Below, piece by piece: positions 24,301-31,936 of a stretch of DNA of 51,815 nucleotides. Below the pieces are notes generated by a model that worked only from the letters and a program-made list of their open reading frames with translations, ran no database searches and had not been told where the DNA came from. A program made the position numbers and the translations under genes. The stretch covers positions 1-51,815 of the forward strand of contig JAJFFD010000002.1 of NCBI GenBank assembly GCA_021776805.1, read 5' to 3'. Position 1 is the stretch's first letter. Every line of letters starts with the position of its first letter. This DNA comes from Planctomycetota bacterium (GTDB lineage: Bacteria; Planctomycetota; UBA1135; UBA2386).

Positions 24301-27216
24301 TCGAGTGGTGACCAGCGGCTCGTCGCCTTCTGGGCAGCAGAACAAGGTGTCGAGGTTGCGCCGCATGCCATGCGAGAGCAGCTGAAAGAATCCCTGCCGG
24401 CATACATGATCCCGTCGGCCTTCACCAAGCTCGATCAATTACCACTGACACCAAACGGTAAGATTGACCGCAAGGCCTTGCTGCCACTCGCTGAGCATCT
24501 GGGGCAAGCAGAGTATGTTGCACCCAAGCAGCTGCAGCGGATCCCGGATGCGGAGCGCGTTTCGTGCTCGAGCTGGAAGGCATGCGAGTCGAGCCCCTCT
24601 GCCTATCCGGCCGGAACTACTCTGATTTTCATGGACGCAGCTGGTGTGGGAGACCGCATCGCAACGGCCTTGCAGAGTTCGGGATCGGACGTTGTCCGCG
24701 TGCATGCAGGTGACTTCTTCGCGGTGATTGACCGGTCCAGCTATTCGATTGCCGCTGAAAACGGTTTGGGAGACTACCGGCGACTCCTTCAGTCCTTGGA
24801 TGAGCAGGGGCGCTGTCCCACGCGAATCATCCACCTGTGGTTGATTACCGTGGATCTGAGCTTTCGCCCAGGTTCGAAGTTCTTCGATCGCAACCTGGAG
24901 CACGGCTTCTATAGCCTGACCTATCTCATCCAGGCCTTGGCCGGGACGAGCCGGCCTGATGCAATCCAGATCGAGGTGTTCGGCAATGGCCTCTTGGATT
25001 CGAGGCAGGGCGTTCTTCAGGCGGAGAAGGCCACCGCCTTGGGTGTCTGTCGAGTCATTCCCAGCGAGTTTGGTGACCTGCGTACCTCCTGCATCGATGT
25101 CTCGGCATTCGTTTCTGTCGATGGGGCCTATCAAGATCTGGATGGACTTGCCAGGGCAGCCGCAGGCCTGCCTTCCAGCGACGACTCCTGTTTGCAGCTG
25201 TCCCTGACCAGGGACGGTCAAATTGAGGAGTTGTGCGCTACCCCGGTTTCCGAAGACGAAACTGAACTGAGCCTTACCGGCGATGATGTTGTGGTGATCA
25301 GCGGTGCGCTCTCTGGAGTCGGGATCGCCATCGCCGAAGCGCTTGCTGAGCATTCGCCCGCTCGCCTCGTCCTAGTGGATCAGATTCCTCTCGAGCAAGA
25401 CTCGGAACTTGCCGGGCGAATCGCTGCCATAGGGGCGCAGGTGGAGCATCTCGAGTATCAGATGCTCGATATCTTGGATTCGGATCGACTCAACACCGCG
25501 CTAGTTGATTTCAGTGAGCGCTTAGGGTTGATCACGGGTCTCGTTCATTGCGTCGGAGTCAATCGTTACTCGCCCATGACTCAGATCAGCAGGCTGGATG
25601 CAGCTGCTGACCTGGCCAGCTATCTCCATGGGACGAATTCCATCCTCTCGGCAGCTTCTCTAGTTCGCGCCAAATGGGTGCTCTGCTGTTCGAGCGCACA
25701 CGTGGCCTCTGCGCCTCCTGGAAGCGCAATTGCTTCTGCTGGATCAGCCTTCATGCAGGCCTGTGCAGAGGTGGCGAAGGTCGGTTCGATTCGAGTCTCT
25801 GCGATCGAGTGGGGGGTATGGAACGACGAGGATTGGCCAGAAGCAGTTCAGCAGGACTTTGCCGATGTAGGCAGTCGCAGCGCATCTACCAACGACTATG
25901 CCTGGGTTCACGCCAAGGGTCTACGTCCCGCCGAGGCGGGTGAGTTGGCTCTAAGGGTGCTTCGGCAGCCTGGAACTAGCGGAGTCCGGGTTTGTGCCTT
26001 GGATATCGATGCGCAAACCAAGCAGTGGGCGCGCCGGTCCGGTACGATCAAGAGCTACGTGGCTCCAAGGGACGAATTGGAGATCGCCTTGGCGGAGATC
26101 TGGAGTCGAGTTCTTGGTGTGGAAGGCGTCGGTGTCAACGATGACTTCTTCGACCTTGGTGGTCACTCTCTCCTTGCGGTGCGAGTCTATGACGAGATTC
26201 GGAGTCGCTTTGGCTTCGAATGGCCACTAGCCACGCTCTTCGAGTCCTCGACCGTCGAGGCAGTTGCAGACAAGATTCGTTCGAACCGAGGTGCCAAGGA
26301 CTCCGCGGAGTCGAGCCTGCGATACTTGGTTCGCTTCGCCGCGGCTCGAAGTTCTGACAAGGCACCCCTCTTCGTGGCGGCAGGCGCCCTCGGCAACTGC
26401 CTCAATCTCCGCGACCTGTCCAGCATGATCGAGCGCGAGCGGGCTTGCTATGGCCTCCAGGCCCGTGGGCTGGTTGGGGAAGAGCAGCCGCATTCTTCTT
26501 TCAGGGATGCGGCGACGGACTATCTCCGCGAGATCAAGACAGTGCAGCCCGAAGGCCCGTACTACCTGGCCGGGTTCTGCTCCGGAGGTTTGATCGCCTA
26601 CGAGATGGCACGCCAGCTTCGCGAGAAGGGTGAAGAAGTAGGTTTGTTGGTTCTGCTCGATACCACGCTCCCCTCTGGCCTCGGTGAGCTCAGCATGTTC
26701 GAGAGAATGGTGATCCAATGGCAAAACCTCAAACAACGGGGTGCCAAGTACCTTGGTGAGTTCGTTGCGAATCGGCTGCGTTGGGAGTGGAGGCGTTGGC
26801 TGGGGAAGAGCAGCCAGTCGGAAGCGAGTACGCCGGAGTTTCGCTCGCAAGCTATCTGGGATGCGACGATGGCAGCCATGGAATCCTGCAAGCTCGAGCG
26901 CCTGGATGTGCCGGCCCTGTTGTTCAGGCCTCGTCTAGAGAAGGCACATCAACTTCCCAGTGGCCGTTGGGTGGACAAGGGTCGACTCTTCGTTGACGAA
27001 GACAATGGTTGGCGTCAATGGCTCCCGGCACTGGCGGTCGAAGAGCTACCTGGTCCGGCTGGCGACCATGATGGCTTCGTGCTCCAGCCGGTGGTCCATA
27101 ACTTGGCCAGAAGACTCGGCCATGCCTTGCGAGTTGCCGAGCAGGCGGCGCAGCCTGCGAATGACTCGGAACCGAACTCTGCCGATGAGTCGGTAATTGC
27201 TGGCGCGACTCAGTGA
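21391..27216 (+). CDS. Terminal NRPS: docking-C-A(Gly)-KR-T-TE
   Basis: A 1941-aa synthetase starting MNVPALLRELRELGI, a TubC-type N-terminal docking domain (about 1-50), which favours this ATG over the one at 21358. Domains: C 70-513 (HHIVWDAW, with Ala for the usual Gly in HHxxxDG); A 533-1030 (SGSTGRPKGV; code D-I-L-Q-L-G-M-I-W-K, glycine-like and identical to the previous module); KR with structural and catalytic halves 1067-1547; T 1557-1630 (DLGGHS Ser1593); TE 1653-1907. The KR keeps a nucleotide-binding SGALSGVG, but the positions of the catalytic Tyr and Asn are Ala1448 and Ser1452, so it is probably inactive. The TE nucleophile motif is GFCSGG with Cys1730 in place of Ser, and His in GDHDGF. 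It should add the last glycine and release the chain by hydrolysis or cyclisation. Confidence 0.93.
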   Translation: MNVPALLRELRELGIELRAKGDQLVVEGKKSALTAAIQERLRMAKPELMAFLGRIRSDDTLSFPPVETVSRRQRLPLSFAQLRLWFLERLEPGGNAYNLPAAWQLEGSIDRDCLDRVITEITRRHEVLRTHFDSENGQPYAVVEEPFSIEIPFEDLTGVPDSDRLEFLHRRFREEAAGAFDLKVAPLFRIRLFRFGPDDHYLLFVPHHIVWDAWSFDLLLKEVAALYDAFASDSPSPLFDPPVQYVDYAAWEADVLQGEACKQQLEYWRKSLAPPLPKLQLPTDRPRPHVLSYRGTSIVIDIPFDLMKGLEGLAREQGATIYSALLAAFSALLSRYTDQKEFCIGCPVENTMRPELDDLIGFFVNTLVLRLPVEPQWSFREAVNAAHDVCIDAFTNQHVPFEQVVAELDPERDRSRTPLTQVLLLYQNADTRPTEFGGMRMTQHAVPMGGAQTDMFLGFKSSPTGWALGVDYSTDLFDQETIERLLANFLLLIEEASARPDAPIESLEVISTAEREELLLRKSQETSGLALPELRIDQLIARQAELAPDAPAVAFEAVSLNRKELEVRANQLAQHLRANGVEAGSFVGVCIERSEAIPVVLLAVLRSGAAYLPIDPDYPEDRISFMLADSGASLVVTDAASSARLPADLATVDLARDRAAIEAHPVNAPELAETDQALAYLMYTSGSTGRPKGVMVEHRNVTSFLAGMQERVGFEAGDMWLTSTSISFDISVLEIFGPLVHGLPLVVYGDAAGGGRHGIGYSIAELIDRHAVTHYQCTPSQARLLLAEPESCRALASLRCLLLGGEALPLSLVQNLREFYSKRLLNMYGPTETTIWSAVHEVQSHGQEVSIGRPIANTRVYVLDQERRPVPIGVVGELAIAGAGVVRGYWDRPELTASRFVADPFDSAPGSRMYLTGDLVRFRNNGDLEFIGRNDHQVKIRGYRIELGEIESALGSVEGVASAAVIVREDSSGDQRLVAFWAAEQGVEVAPHAMREQLKESLPAYMIPSAFTKLDQLPLTPNGKIDRKALLPLAEHLGQAEYVAPKQLQRIPDAERVSCSSWKACESSPSAYPAGTTLIFMDAAGVGDRIATALQSSGSDVVRVHAGDFFAVIDRSSYSIAAENGLGDYRRLLQSLDEQGRCPTRIIHLWLITVDLSFRPGSKFFDRNLEHGFYSLTYLIQALAGTSRPDAIQIEVFGNGLLDSRQGVLQAEKATALGVCRVIPSEFGDLRTSCIDVSAFVSVDGAYQDLDGLARAAAGLPSSDDSCLQLSLTRDGQIEELCATPVSEDETELSLTGDDVVVISGALSGVGIAIAEALAEHSPARLVLVDQIPLEQDSELAGRIAAIGAQVEHLEYQMLDILDSDRLNTALVDFSERLGLITGLVHCVGVNRYSPMTQISRLDAAADLASYLHGTNSILSAASLVRAKWVLCCSSAHVASAPPGSAIASAGSAFMQACAEVAKVGSIRVSAIEWGVWNDEDWPEAVQQDFADVGSRSASTNDYAWVHAKGLRPAEAGELALRVLRQPGTSGVRVCALDIDAQTKQWARRSGTIKSYVAPRDELEIALAEIWSRVLGVEGVGVNDDFFDLGGHSLLAVRVYDEIRSRFGFEWPLATLFESSTVEAVADKIRSNRGAKDSAESSLRYLVRFAAARSSDKAPLFVAAGALGNCLNLRDLSSMIERERACYGLQARGLVGEEQPHSSFRDAATDYLREIKTVQPEGPYYLAGFCSGGLIAYEMARQLREKGEEVGLLVLLDTTLPSGLGELSMFERMVIQWQNLKQRGAKYLGEFVANRLRWEWRRWLGKSSQSEASTPEFRSQAIWDATMAAMESCKLERLDVPALLFRPRLEKAHQLPSGRWVDKGRLFVDEDNGWRQWLPALAVEELPGPAGDHDGFVLQPVVHNLARRLGHALRVAEQAAQPANDSEPNSADESVIAGATQ

Positions 27217-27302
27217 TCCTGGACTGAACTAGAGTCCGGCTCGCAATATCTCGACAATGATGCGTTCTAGGCGGCCACCGCTTGGAGCCACAGGCATCAA
27301 TC

Positions 27303-28793
27303 ATGAGCAAGAAGCACTCCCTCGGCGTTCTCCTAGTCCTATCCACCTCATCCCTGCAGCTTCTAGCAGCTCCCCAGGATCCTGGGGAAATCCTCAGCGA
27401 AGAGCGATCGCTCGAAACCAGCACTGGCGAGCTTATCGAGTACGAGCTCGGCAGCATTTTCGTTCCTGAGAACCGCAGCGATCCGGACAGTCGCCTGATC
27501 GGCCTGGGCTTCGCCCGCATTCGCGCTGCGGATACCGCCACTGGCGATGTGCCACCAGTGTTTCGCCTGCCCGGCGGGCCAGGCTCCTCCTTTCTTGATG
27601 CCCTCAAGGCCCGCGACAAGAGACAGCGGCAGCGCGCACTCGAGGGGCTGGCTCAACTCCGTTCCGTGAGCGACGTCGTATTGGTCGATCAGCGCGGATT
27701 CAGCAGACAAGGTGGCGAGGAGATCTTGCGGGGGACCTTTCGCATGCCTGCACAAGACCCAGGCAAGGCACGTAGCCTCGATGACTTTGTGGCAGCCTAC
27801 AAGAGCTTTGCCAAGTCAGCGGTCAAAGAACACCTGGTCAGCGAGGTAGACCTGGCTGGCTACACGGTGATCGAATGTGCGCACGACGTTGCCGACCTCA
27901 GTGCCGCCTTGGGCTACGACAAGATCATCCTCAATGGCACGAGCTTTGGATCACAGTGGAGCTTTGCAGTCATGCGATTGCACCCGGACATCGTCGCGCG
28001 CGCTCTGCTCTCGGGAGTCGAGCCTATGAACAGTGGCTATGACATGCCCTCCTATGTCTTCGCCGCAGTCCAGCGCATGTGGCGTAGCATCGATGCGGAT
28101 CCACGATTTGCGGCATACCTGCCGGAGGGCGGCATGGCTGAGGCTGCACGCGTGGTTATCGAGCGCCTGGAACAGGAGCCGCTCAGGCTCCAGTCAGCCG
28201 ATGGCGCCAGCGGTTACTTCGGGACCATGAACTTCCCTTGGAACCAACCCACAGAGATTCTCGAGCTCTATCACGGGCATACTGAGCGCTGGGTAAGCCA
28301 ATTGGGCGCGGTGACTGGTGAACAGCAGCAAGGCATGGCGCTCATCGGTGCATTGATTGACTCGAGCCTCGGGACGACTCCCGAGCGTGCACATCGTCTC
28401 TGGACCGATCCGGCGATCCGCTACTTGAGCCGGCGGAATTTTGCGGTCTACATGGCGACTGCGAACATCTGGCCAAGCCCGGATGTAGGCGACGCCATGA
28501 GGACTCCAGAGCTCTGCGAAATCCCGGTGGTCTTCGCCCAGGGTGACTGGGACACGCAGACTCCTCTCGAGAACACCTTTGAAATCGCGCCCTTCTTCGT
28601 CAACAGCCGGGTGATCGTCGCCGAACGCGGTGGACACGGGGTCTTTGGGCCAATCGCCGCTCAGTTCCCAGAAGTCTGGGCGGAGCTGGAGGAGTTCGTC
28701 GTCACTGGGGATATGGCGGGGATTCCCGGTCGTCTGCGATTGGCGCCTTCACGTCGCTTTGAGCCGCCCTCGTTCACGCCGGCGAAACGCTGA
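27303..28793 (+). CDS. Secreted alpha/beta hydrolase, peptidase-like
   Basis: A protein of 496 aa from the ATG at 27303, with a signal peptide (KKHSLGVLLVLSTSSLQLLAAPQ). The fold follows prolyl aminopeptidase and tripeptidyl-aminopeptidase relatives: FRLPGGPGSSF forms the oxyanion loop, VVLVDQRGFS is typical, the nucleophile is Ser214 in NGTSFGSQW, Asp is probably in FAQGDWDTQTP, and His is in ERGGHGVFG. The C-terminal part resembles the TAP-like domain. It should cleave short peptides or amide/ester bonds outside the cytoplasm. It starts 86 bases after the terminal NRPS gene on the same strand. It may be part of the cluster, for instance maturing or inactivating the peptide product, or an independent housekeeping peptidase. 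Position is the only evidence for a link. Confidence 0.8.
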   Translation: MSKKHSLGVLLVLSTSSLQLLAAPQDPGEILSEERSLETSTGELIEYELGSIFVPENRSDPDSRLIGLGFARIRAADTATGDVPPVFRLPGGPGSSFLDALKARDKRQRQRALEGLAQLRSVSDVVLVDQRGFSRQGGEEILRGTFRMPAQDPGKARSLDDFVAAYKSFAKSAVKEHLVSEVDLAGYTVIECAHDVADLSAALGYDKIILNGTSFGSQWSFAVMRLHPDIVARALLSGVEPMNSGYDMPSYVFAAVQRMWRSIDADPRFAAYLPEGGMAEAARVVIERLEQEPLRLQSADGASGYFGTMNFPWNQPTEILELYHGHTERWVSQLGAVTGEQQQGMALIGALIDSSLGTTPERAHRLWTDPAIRYLSRRNFAVYMATANIWPSPDVGDAMRTPELCEIPVVFAQGDWDTQTPLENTFEIAPFFVNSRVIVAERGGHGVFGPIAAQFPEVWAELEEFVVTGDMAGIPGRLRLAPSRRFEPPSFTPAKR

Positions 28794-28828
28794 TCGCGCC
28801 GACATCCTGCTTGCCAAGAAACGGAGAC

Positions 28829-29368
28829 CTAGTGCTTGGTCTTTTCCGAAGGCGAGGCCAGGGAGCCCTGTTTCTTGAACAAGAGCTCCTCAGTCTCGCT
28901 CTTACCCTCACGCTCGATATCTACGAACACTCTCAGGCTGCCATCGGGTTCGAGGTTGTAGGCGGCAGGTCCAAAGCGGACATGATTCTCTGCCATCGCT
29001 TCGACTTCCCAAACCAGGCACTCATCCTTCTCCTCCCATCCCGAGAGATCTGCATTGAAGTGTTTGAGCCGCATCTCGAAGTCATCTCCTCGCTTCGAAA
29101 TGGTGACCAGTTCGTAGATCGCCGGTCGATCGTCGACGCTCAGACGAAAGGCACCCAGCATCGTTCCGCCGCGCATGGGCATCCAGGTCTCCTCTACCTT
29201 GCCCCCCAGGCCTTCCCCGGACCATGAGCCCACCAGCCAGTGGAAGGGGTTGTCCGGACTCGCGGTGATTGCTGCCGCGGGGGCCGGGAGGTCGAGGCGA
29301 TCCGTAGCGAGGGTTGATAGCATGCCGAGCAATGCGATGAGGGCCAGGCTGTGGGGCAAGTGCTTCAT
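28829..29368 (-). CDS. DUF6265-like secreted protein
   Basis: A protein of 179 aa from the ATG at 29368, preceded by AAGGAA. A signal peptide is present (HSLALIALLGMLSTLA). The core FHWLVGSWSGEGLGGKVEETWMP with RGGTMLGAFRL is the DUF6265 pattern: a lipocalin-like beta-barrel predicted to bind a small ligand. Function is unknown. The extreme C-terminus is Lys/Ser rich. It converges with the alpha/beta hydrolase gene (35-base gap) and is divergent from the carbonic anhydrase gene. Confidence 0.75.
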   Translation of the reverse strand: MKHLPHSLALIALLGMLSTLATDRLDLPAPAAAITASPDNPFHWLVGSWSGEGLGGKVEETWMPMRGGTMLGAFRLSVDDRPAIYELVTISKRGDDFEMRLKHFNADLSGWEEKDECLVWEVEAMAENHVRFGPAAYNLEPDGSLRVFVDIEREGKSETEELLFKKQGSLASPSEKTKH

Positions 29369-29585
29369 TGGGTATTCCTTGGGCTGGTGTGGGTGCAACA
29401 CTGCACCCGCTTGAAGAAGGCGTCGATCCAAGCTTGGCCGAATCGACAGCCAACCAGGAAATGTGCGGGACCCCCGCGAAGAAGCGACGATTCAGCTAGC
29501 CCTATGATGCCCAGATGCTCTGATGTCTCTCCAGCTGGAGCCTTCCACCCAGTTCCTCATGTCTGATCATCAAGGGCCTCGATCC

Positions 29586-30350
29586 ATGAAAACCACCACG
29601 ACAGTTCTTCTTGCCTTAGCCCTTGGTCTTCCGCCGGTCCTTGCCGCATGCAGTTCGGAAGAATCGCAGGCTGTGCACAAGTTCGGCTACACGGGAGACA
29701 TCGGACCTGAGCACTGGGGTGATTTGAATTCGGACTGGATTCTGGCGAAGACTGGGCAGCAACAGTCCCCGATCGACCTTGTGGGCGCGGCGGATGCTGA
29801 CGTTCCGGACCTGGCCATCAGCTATCAAGAAGCCCCTCTCGAGATCGTCAACAACGGGCACGCGATTCAGGTCAACTACCCCTCAGGAAGTCACGCGAGC
29901 CTGGGTGGCAGTGAGTACGAGCTGCAGCAGTTTCACTTCCATACGCCGAGCGAGCACCGGATCGATGGCAGGCATGCAGCGATGGAGCTTCATCTTGTGC
30001 ACAAGAACGCAGCCGGCGAGCTGGCTGTCGTGGCTGTGATGATCCAGGCGGGTGCGGAGCATCCTCTTCTGAGCAAGCTGGTGTCGCAGATTCCGGCTGA
30101 GGCAGGCCCAGCCATGGCGAAGGACGATGTCCGCATCAATGCGAGCGAGTTCTTGCCTGCTGACTTGACCAGCTTCCGCTACGCGGGCTCCCTCACCACT
30201 CCTCCTTGCAGCGAGGGCGTGGGCTGGATCGTCTTGCGCTCTCCGATCGAGGCTTCCCAGGCCCAGGTCGATGGCTTCAAGGCAGCTATCTCCGGCAACA
30301 ACCGGCCCCTGCAAGAGCTGCACGGGCGTGAGATTCTCGTCGGCAAGTAG
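29586..30350 (+). CDS. Alpha-class carbonic anhydrase lipoprotein
   Basis: A protein of 254 aa that interconverts CO2 and bicarbonate. The N-terminus carries a lipoprotein signal ending PPVLAAC, so it is probably attached to a membrane on the periplasmic side. Family marks are HWGDLNSDW, QQSPIDL, the zinc ligands in QFHFHTPSEH and ELHLVH, and the C-terminal TTPPCSEGV. The full length of the alpha class is present. An in-frame ATG at 29559 would place extra residues before the signal, so 29586 is preferred. A TATGAT at 29503-29508 is a possible -10. It stands alone, with its neighbours on the other strand. Confidence 0.95.
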   Translation: MKTTTTVLLALALGLPPVLAACSSEESQAVHKFGYTGDIGPEHWGDLNSDWILAKTGQQQSPIDLVGAADADVPDLAISYQEAPLEIVNNGHAIQVNYPSGSHASLGGSEYELQQFHFHTPSEHRIDGRHAAMELHLVHKNAAGELAVVAVMIQAGAEHPLLSKLVSQIPAEAGPAMAKDDVRINASEFLPADLTSFRYAGSLTTPPCSEGVGWIVLRSPIEASQAQVDGFKAAISGNNRPLQELHGREILVGK

Positions 30351-30379
30351 CGCGTGAGCATTGGCCCTGCTCTGTGATC

Positions 30380-31813
30380 TCAGCCCTTCGCCCCCGCATC
30401 CTTCAGAAGCTTGACCATCTCATCCCGCTTCGCTGTCTGAGCGACCTGCAGGGGCGTTTGACCATTCCGGTCCCACTTGAAGCCGACCGCCTCGATGTCA
30501 GCACCCTGCTCGATGAGCCAGCTAGCGAAGTCTCGGTCGTTGCGACGGGCGCACCAATGCAGGGTTGTGATGCCCATGCTCTGCTGATCAACGGACAGCC
30601 CGTAGTTAACCAAGAGCTCAGCAATCTCCGGCCCACCTCCGCCGAGCAGGCTGTACCACATGACCGGAAAATCGTGTGCGCCGCGTTCATTCGCCAGGCC
30701 GGGATCGGATTCCAGCCAATGTACGATCGTGTCGGTGGCGCCGAGGGATACTGCGGTGGGTAGAGAAAGGGGGGCCCCGTGGTCCAGGTGGAAACGGATC
30801 AGCGGTCGATTTCCCGTGTGTGCACTCGCCTCAATCGCCAGCTCGTCGTCACTGGAGAACGAGAACACCAGCCGCTCGTCTTTCCCGACCAGCTCACGGA
30901 CCTTTGCGATGCGGCCATGAGAACTGCCGGTGACCTGGCTCTGGAGGGCCTGAGGGACGTCAGAGAGATCGGGCCAGTCAACTGGCTCATGGTTGGCATC
31001 GAGGACTAGGCGTGAGGCACGGTTGTCTTTCGGGAGTTGGGAATGATTCTGCAGGAGCTTCGCCCCCGCAGGCCAACCGATCTCTCTCGCCAACTGTTCT
31101 GCGCTGCGCTTCTCAGCATCCAATGCTGCTAGGTCTGCGCCCTTGCGGACCGCCAGACGGACGAGAAGCCCACTCTTTCTACGTACGGCACCGTGCAGGA
31201 CCGAGTCGCCATCCCGCTGCGCAGCATTGATATCGCCCCCGTTGCCCAGAAGATCCGTCGCCGCGATTCGTGCCCAGCTGATGCGTGGGCTGTTCATGGC
31301 ACCCCTGGGAGGCGTGAATCCCGTGCCCCCGACAGGTGCAGCCTCATGGTCGCAGCCGGCTAGTCGCAGACGCCAGAAGTCCAAACTGCCAAAGAGTGCG
31401 GCTGCGTAGACCGGCGTGCCACCGATGGGATGCAGGTCATTGACCCTCTCCGGATGCGCAGTGGCCAAGGCATCGAATCGCTCCCAGTCCTCCGCCAGGA
31501 TCGATTCGACCAGATCGAGTTCGATGCCCGTAGCCCGCAGGGCGGCGGCGACCTCGACATGACCCGCCAGGTGCGCCAGCACGAAGGCCGAGCGACCAGC
31601 GTCGTCGCTGCAGCTGGCCAGGCTCTGGTCCTTGGCCAGCATGCGTCGCACCCGCGCCAGATCTCCCTGTCGAACTGCCTCGAGGAAGCTCTTGGACTCG
31701 CGCCTTGCGGTCTTCTCCCTGGACCCAGGAAGGGGCCTGAGGGCAGAAAGACTGGCTGTGGACAGGAGGGAGGCGCCGAGGGCAGAGACGGCTTCGCGTC
31801 GATTCAGGCTCAT
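30380..31813 (-). CDS. Exported ankyrin-repeat protein
   Basis: A protein of 477 aa from the ATG at 31813. It begins LNRREAVSALGASLLSTASL, a Tat-like (double-Arg) export signal. The rest is a chain of imperfect ankyrin repeats. Clear ones are SFLEAVRQGDLARVRRML, INAAQRDGDSVLHGAVRR with VRKGADLAALD, ITTLHWCARRNDRDFASWL with IEQGADIEA, and NGQTPLQVAQTAKRDEMVKLL. Ankyrin repeats bind proteins. The partner is unknown. It converges with the carbonic anhydrase gene (29-base gap). Confidence 0.82.
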   Translation of the reverse strand: MSLNRREAVSALGASLLSTASLSALRPLPGSREKTARRESKSFLEAVRQGDLARVRRMLAKDQSLASCSDDAGRSAFVLAHLAGHVEVAAALRATGIELDLVESILAEDWERFDALATAHPERVNDLHPIGGTPVYAAALFGSLDFWRLRLAGCDHEAAPVGGTGFTPPRGAMNSPRISWARIAATDLLGNGGDINAAQRDGDSVLHGAVRRKSGLLVRLAVRKGADLAALDAEKRSAEQLAREIGWPAGAKLLQNHSQLPKDNRASRLVLDANHEPVDWPDLSDVPQALQSQVTGSSHGRIAKVRELVGKDERLVFSFSSDDELAIEASAHTGNRPLIRFHLDHGAPLSLPTAVSLGATDTIVHWLESDPGLANERGAHDFPVMWYSLLGGGGPEIAELLVNYGLSVDQQSMGITTLHWCARRNDRDFASWLIEQGADIEAVGFKWDRNGQTPLQVAQTAKRDEMVKLLKDAGAKG

Positions 31814-31936
31814 GATGCGCAATGCGACAGACCGGAGGCGGGGGGGCCACATTGCTCAAAATTCCATGCCAAGGGCCGTATCCCTCCAGGAACCGCGGGG
31901 AACTGTCGATGAATGGGACAGCCAAAGGATCGATCC

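Noticed and set aside
24439..25353. 304-codon open frame on the minus strand inside the terminal NRPS gene
   Set aside because: It lies antisense to continuous A and KR domain coding and has no domain-like sequence. Such frames are expected in GC-rich genes.
24590..26030. Final module as an alpha-keto-acid loading A-KR-T unit giving a depsipeptide
   Set aside because: The A domain keeps the amino-binding Asp and a glycine-like code, and the KR lacks Tyr and Asn.
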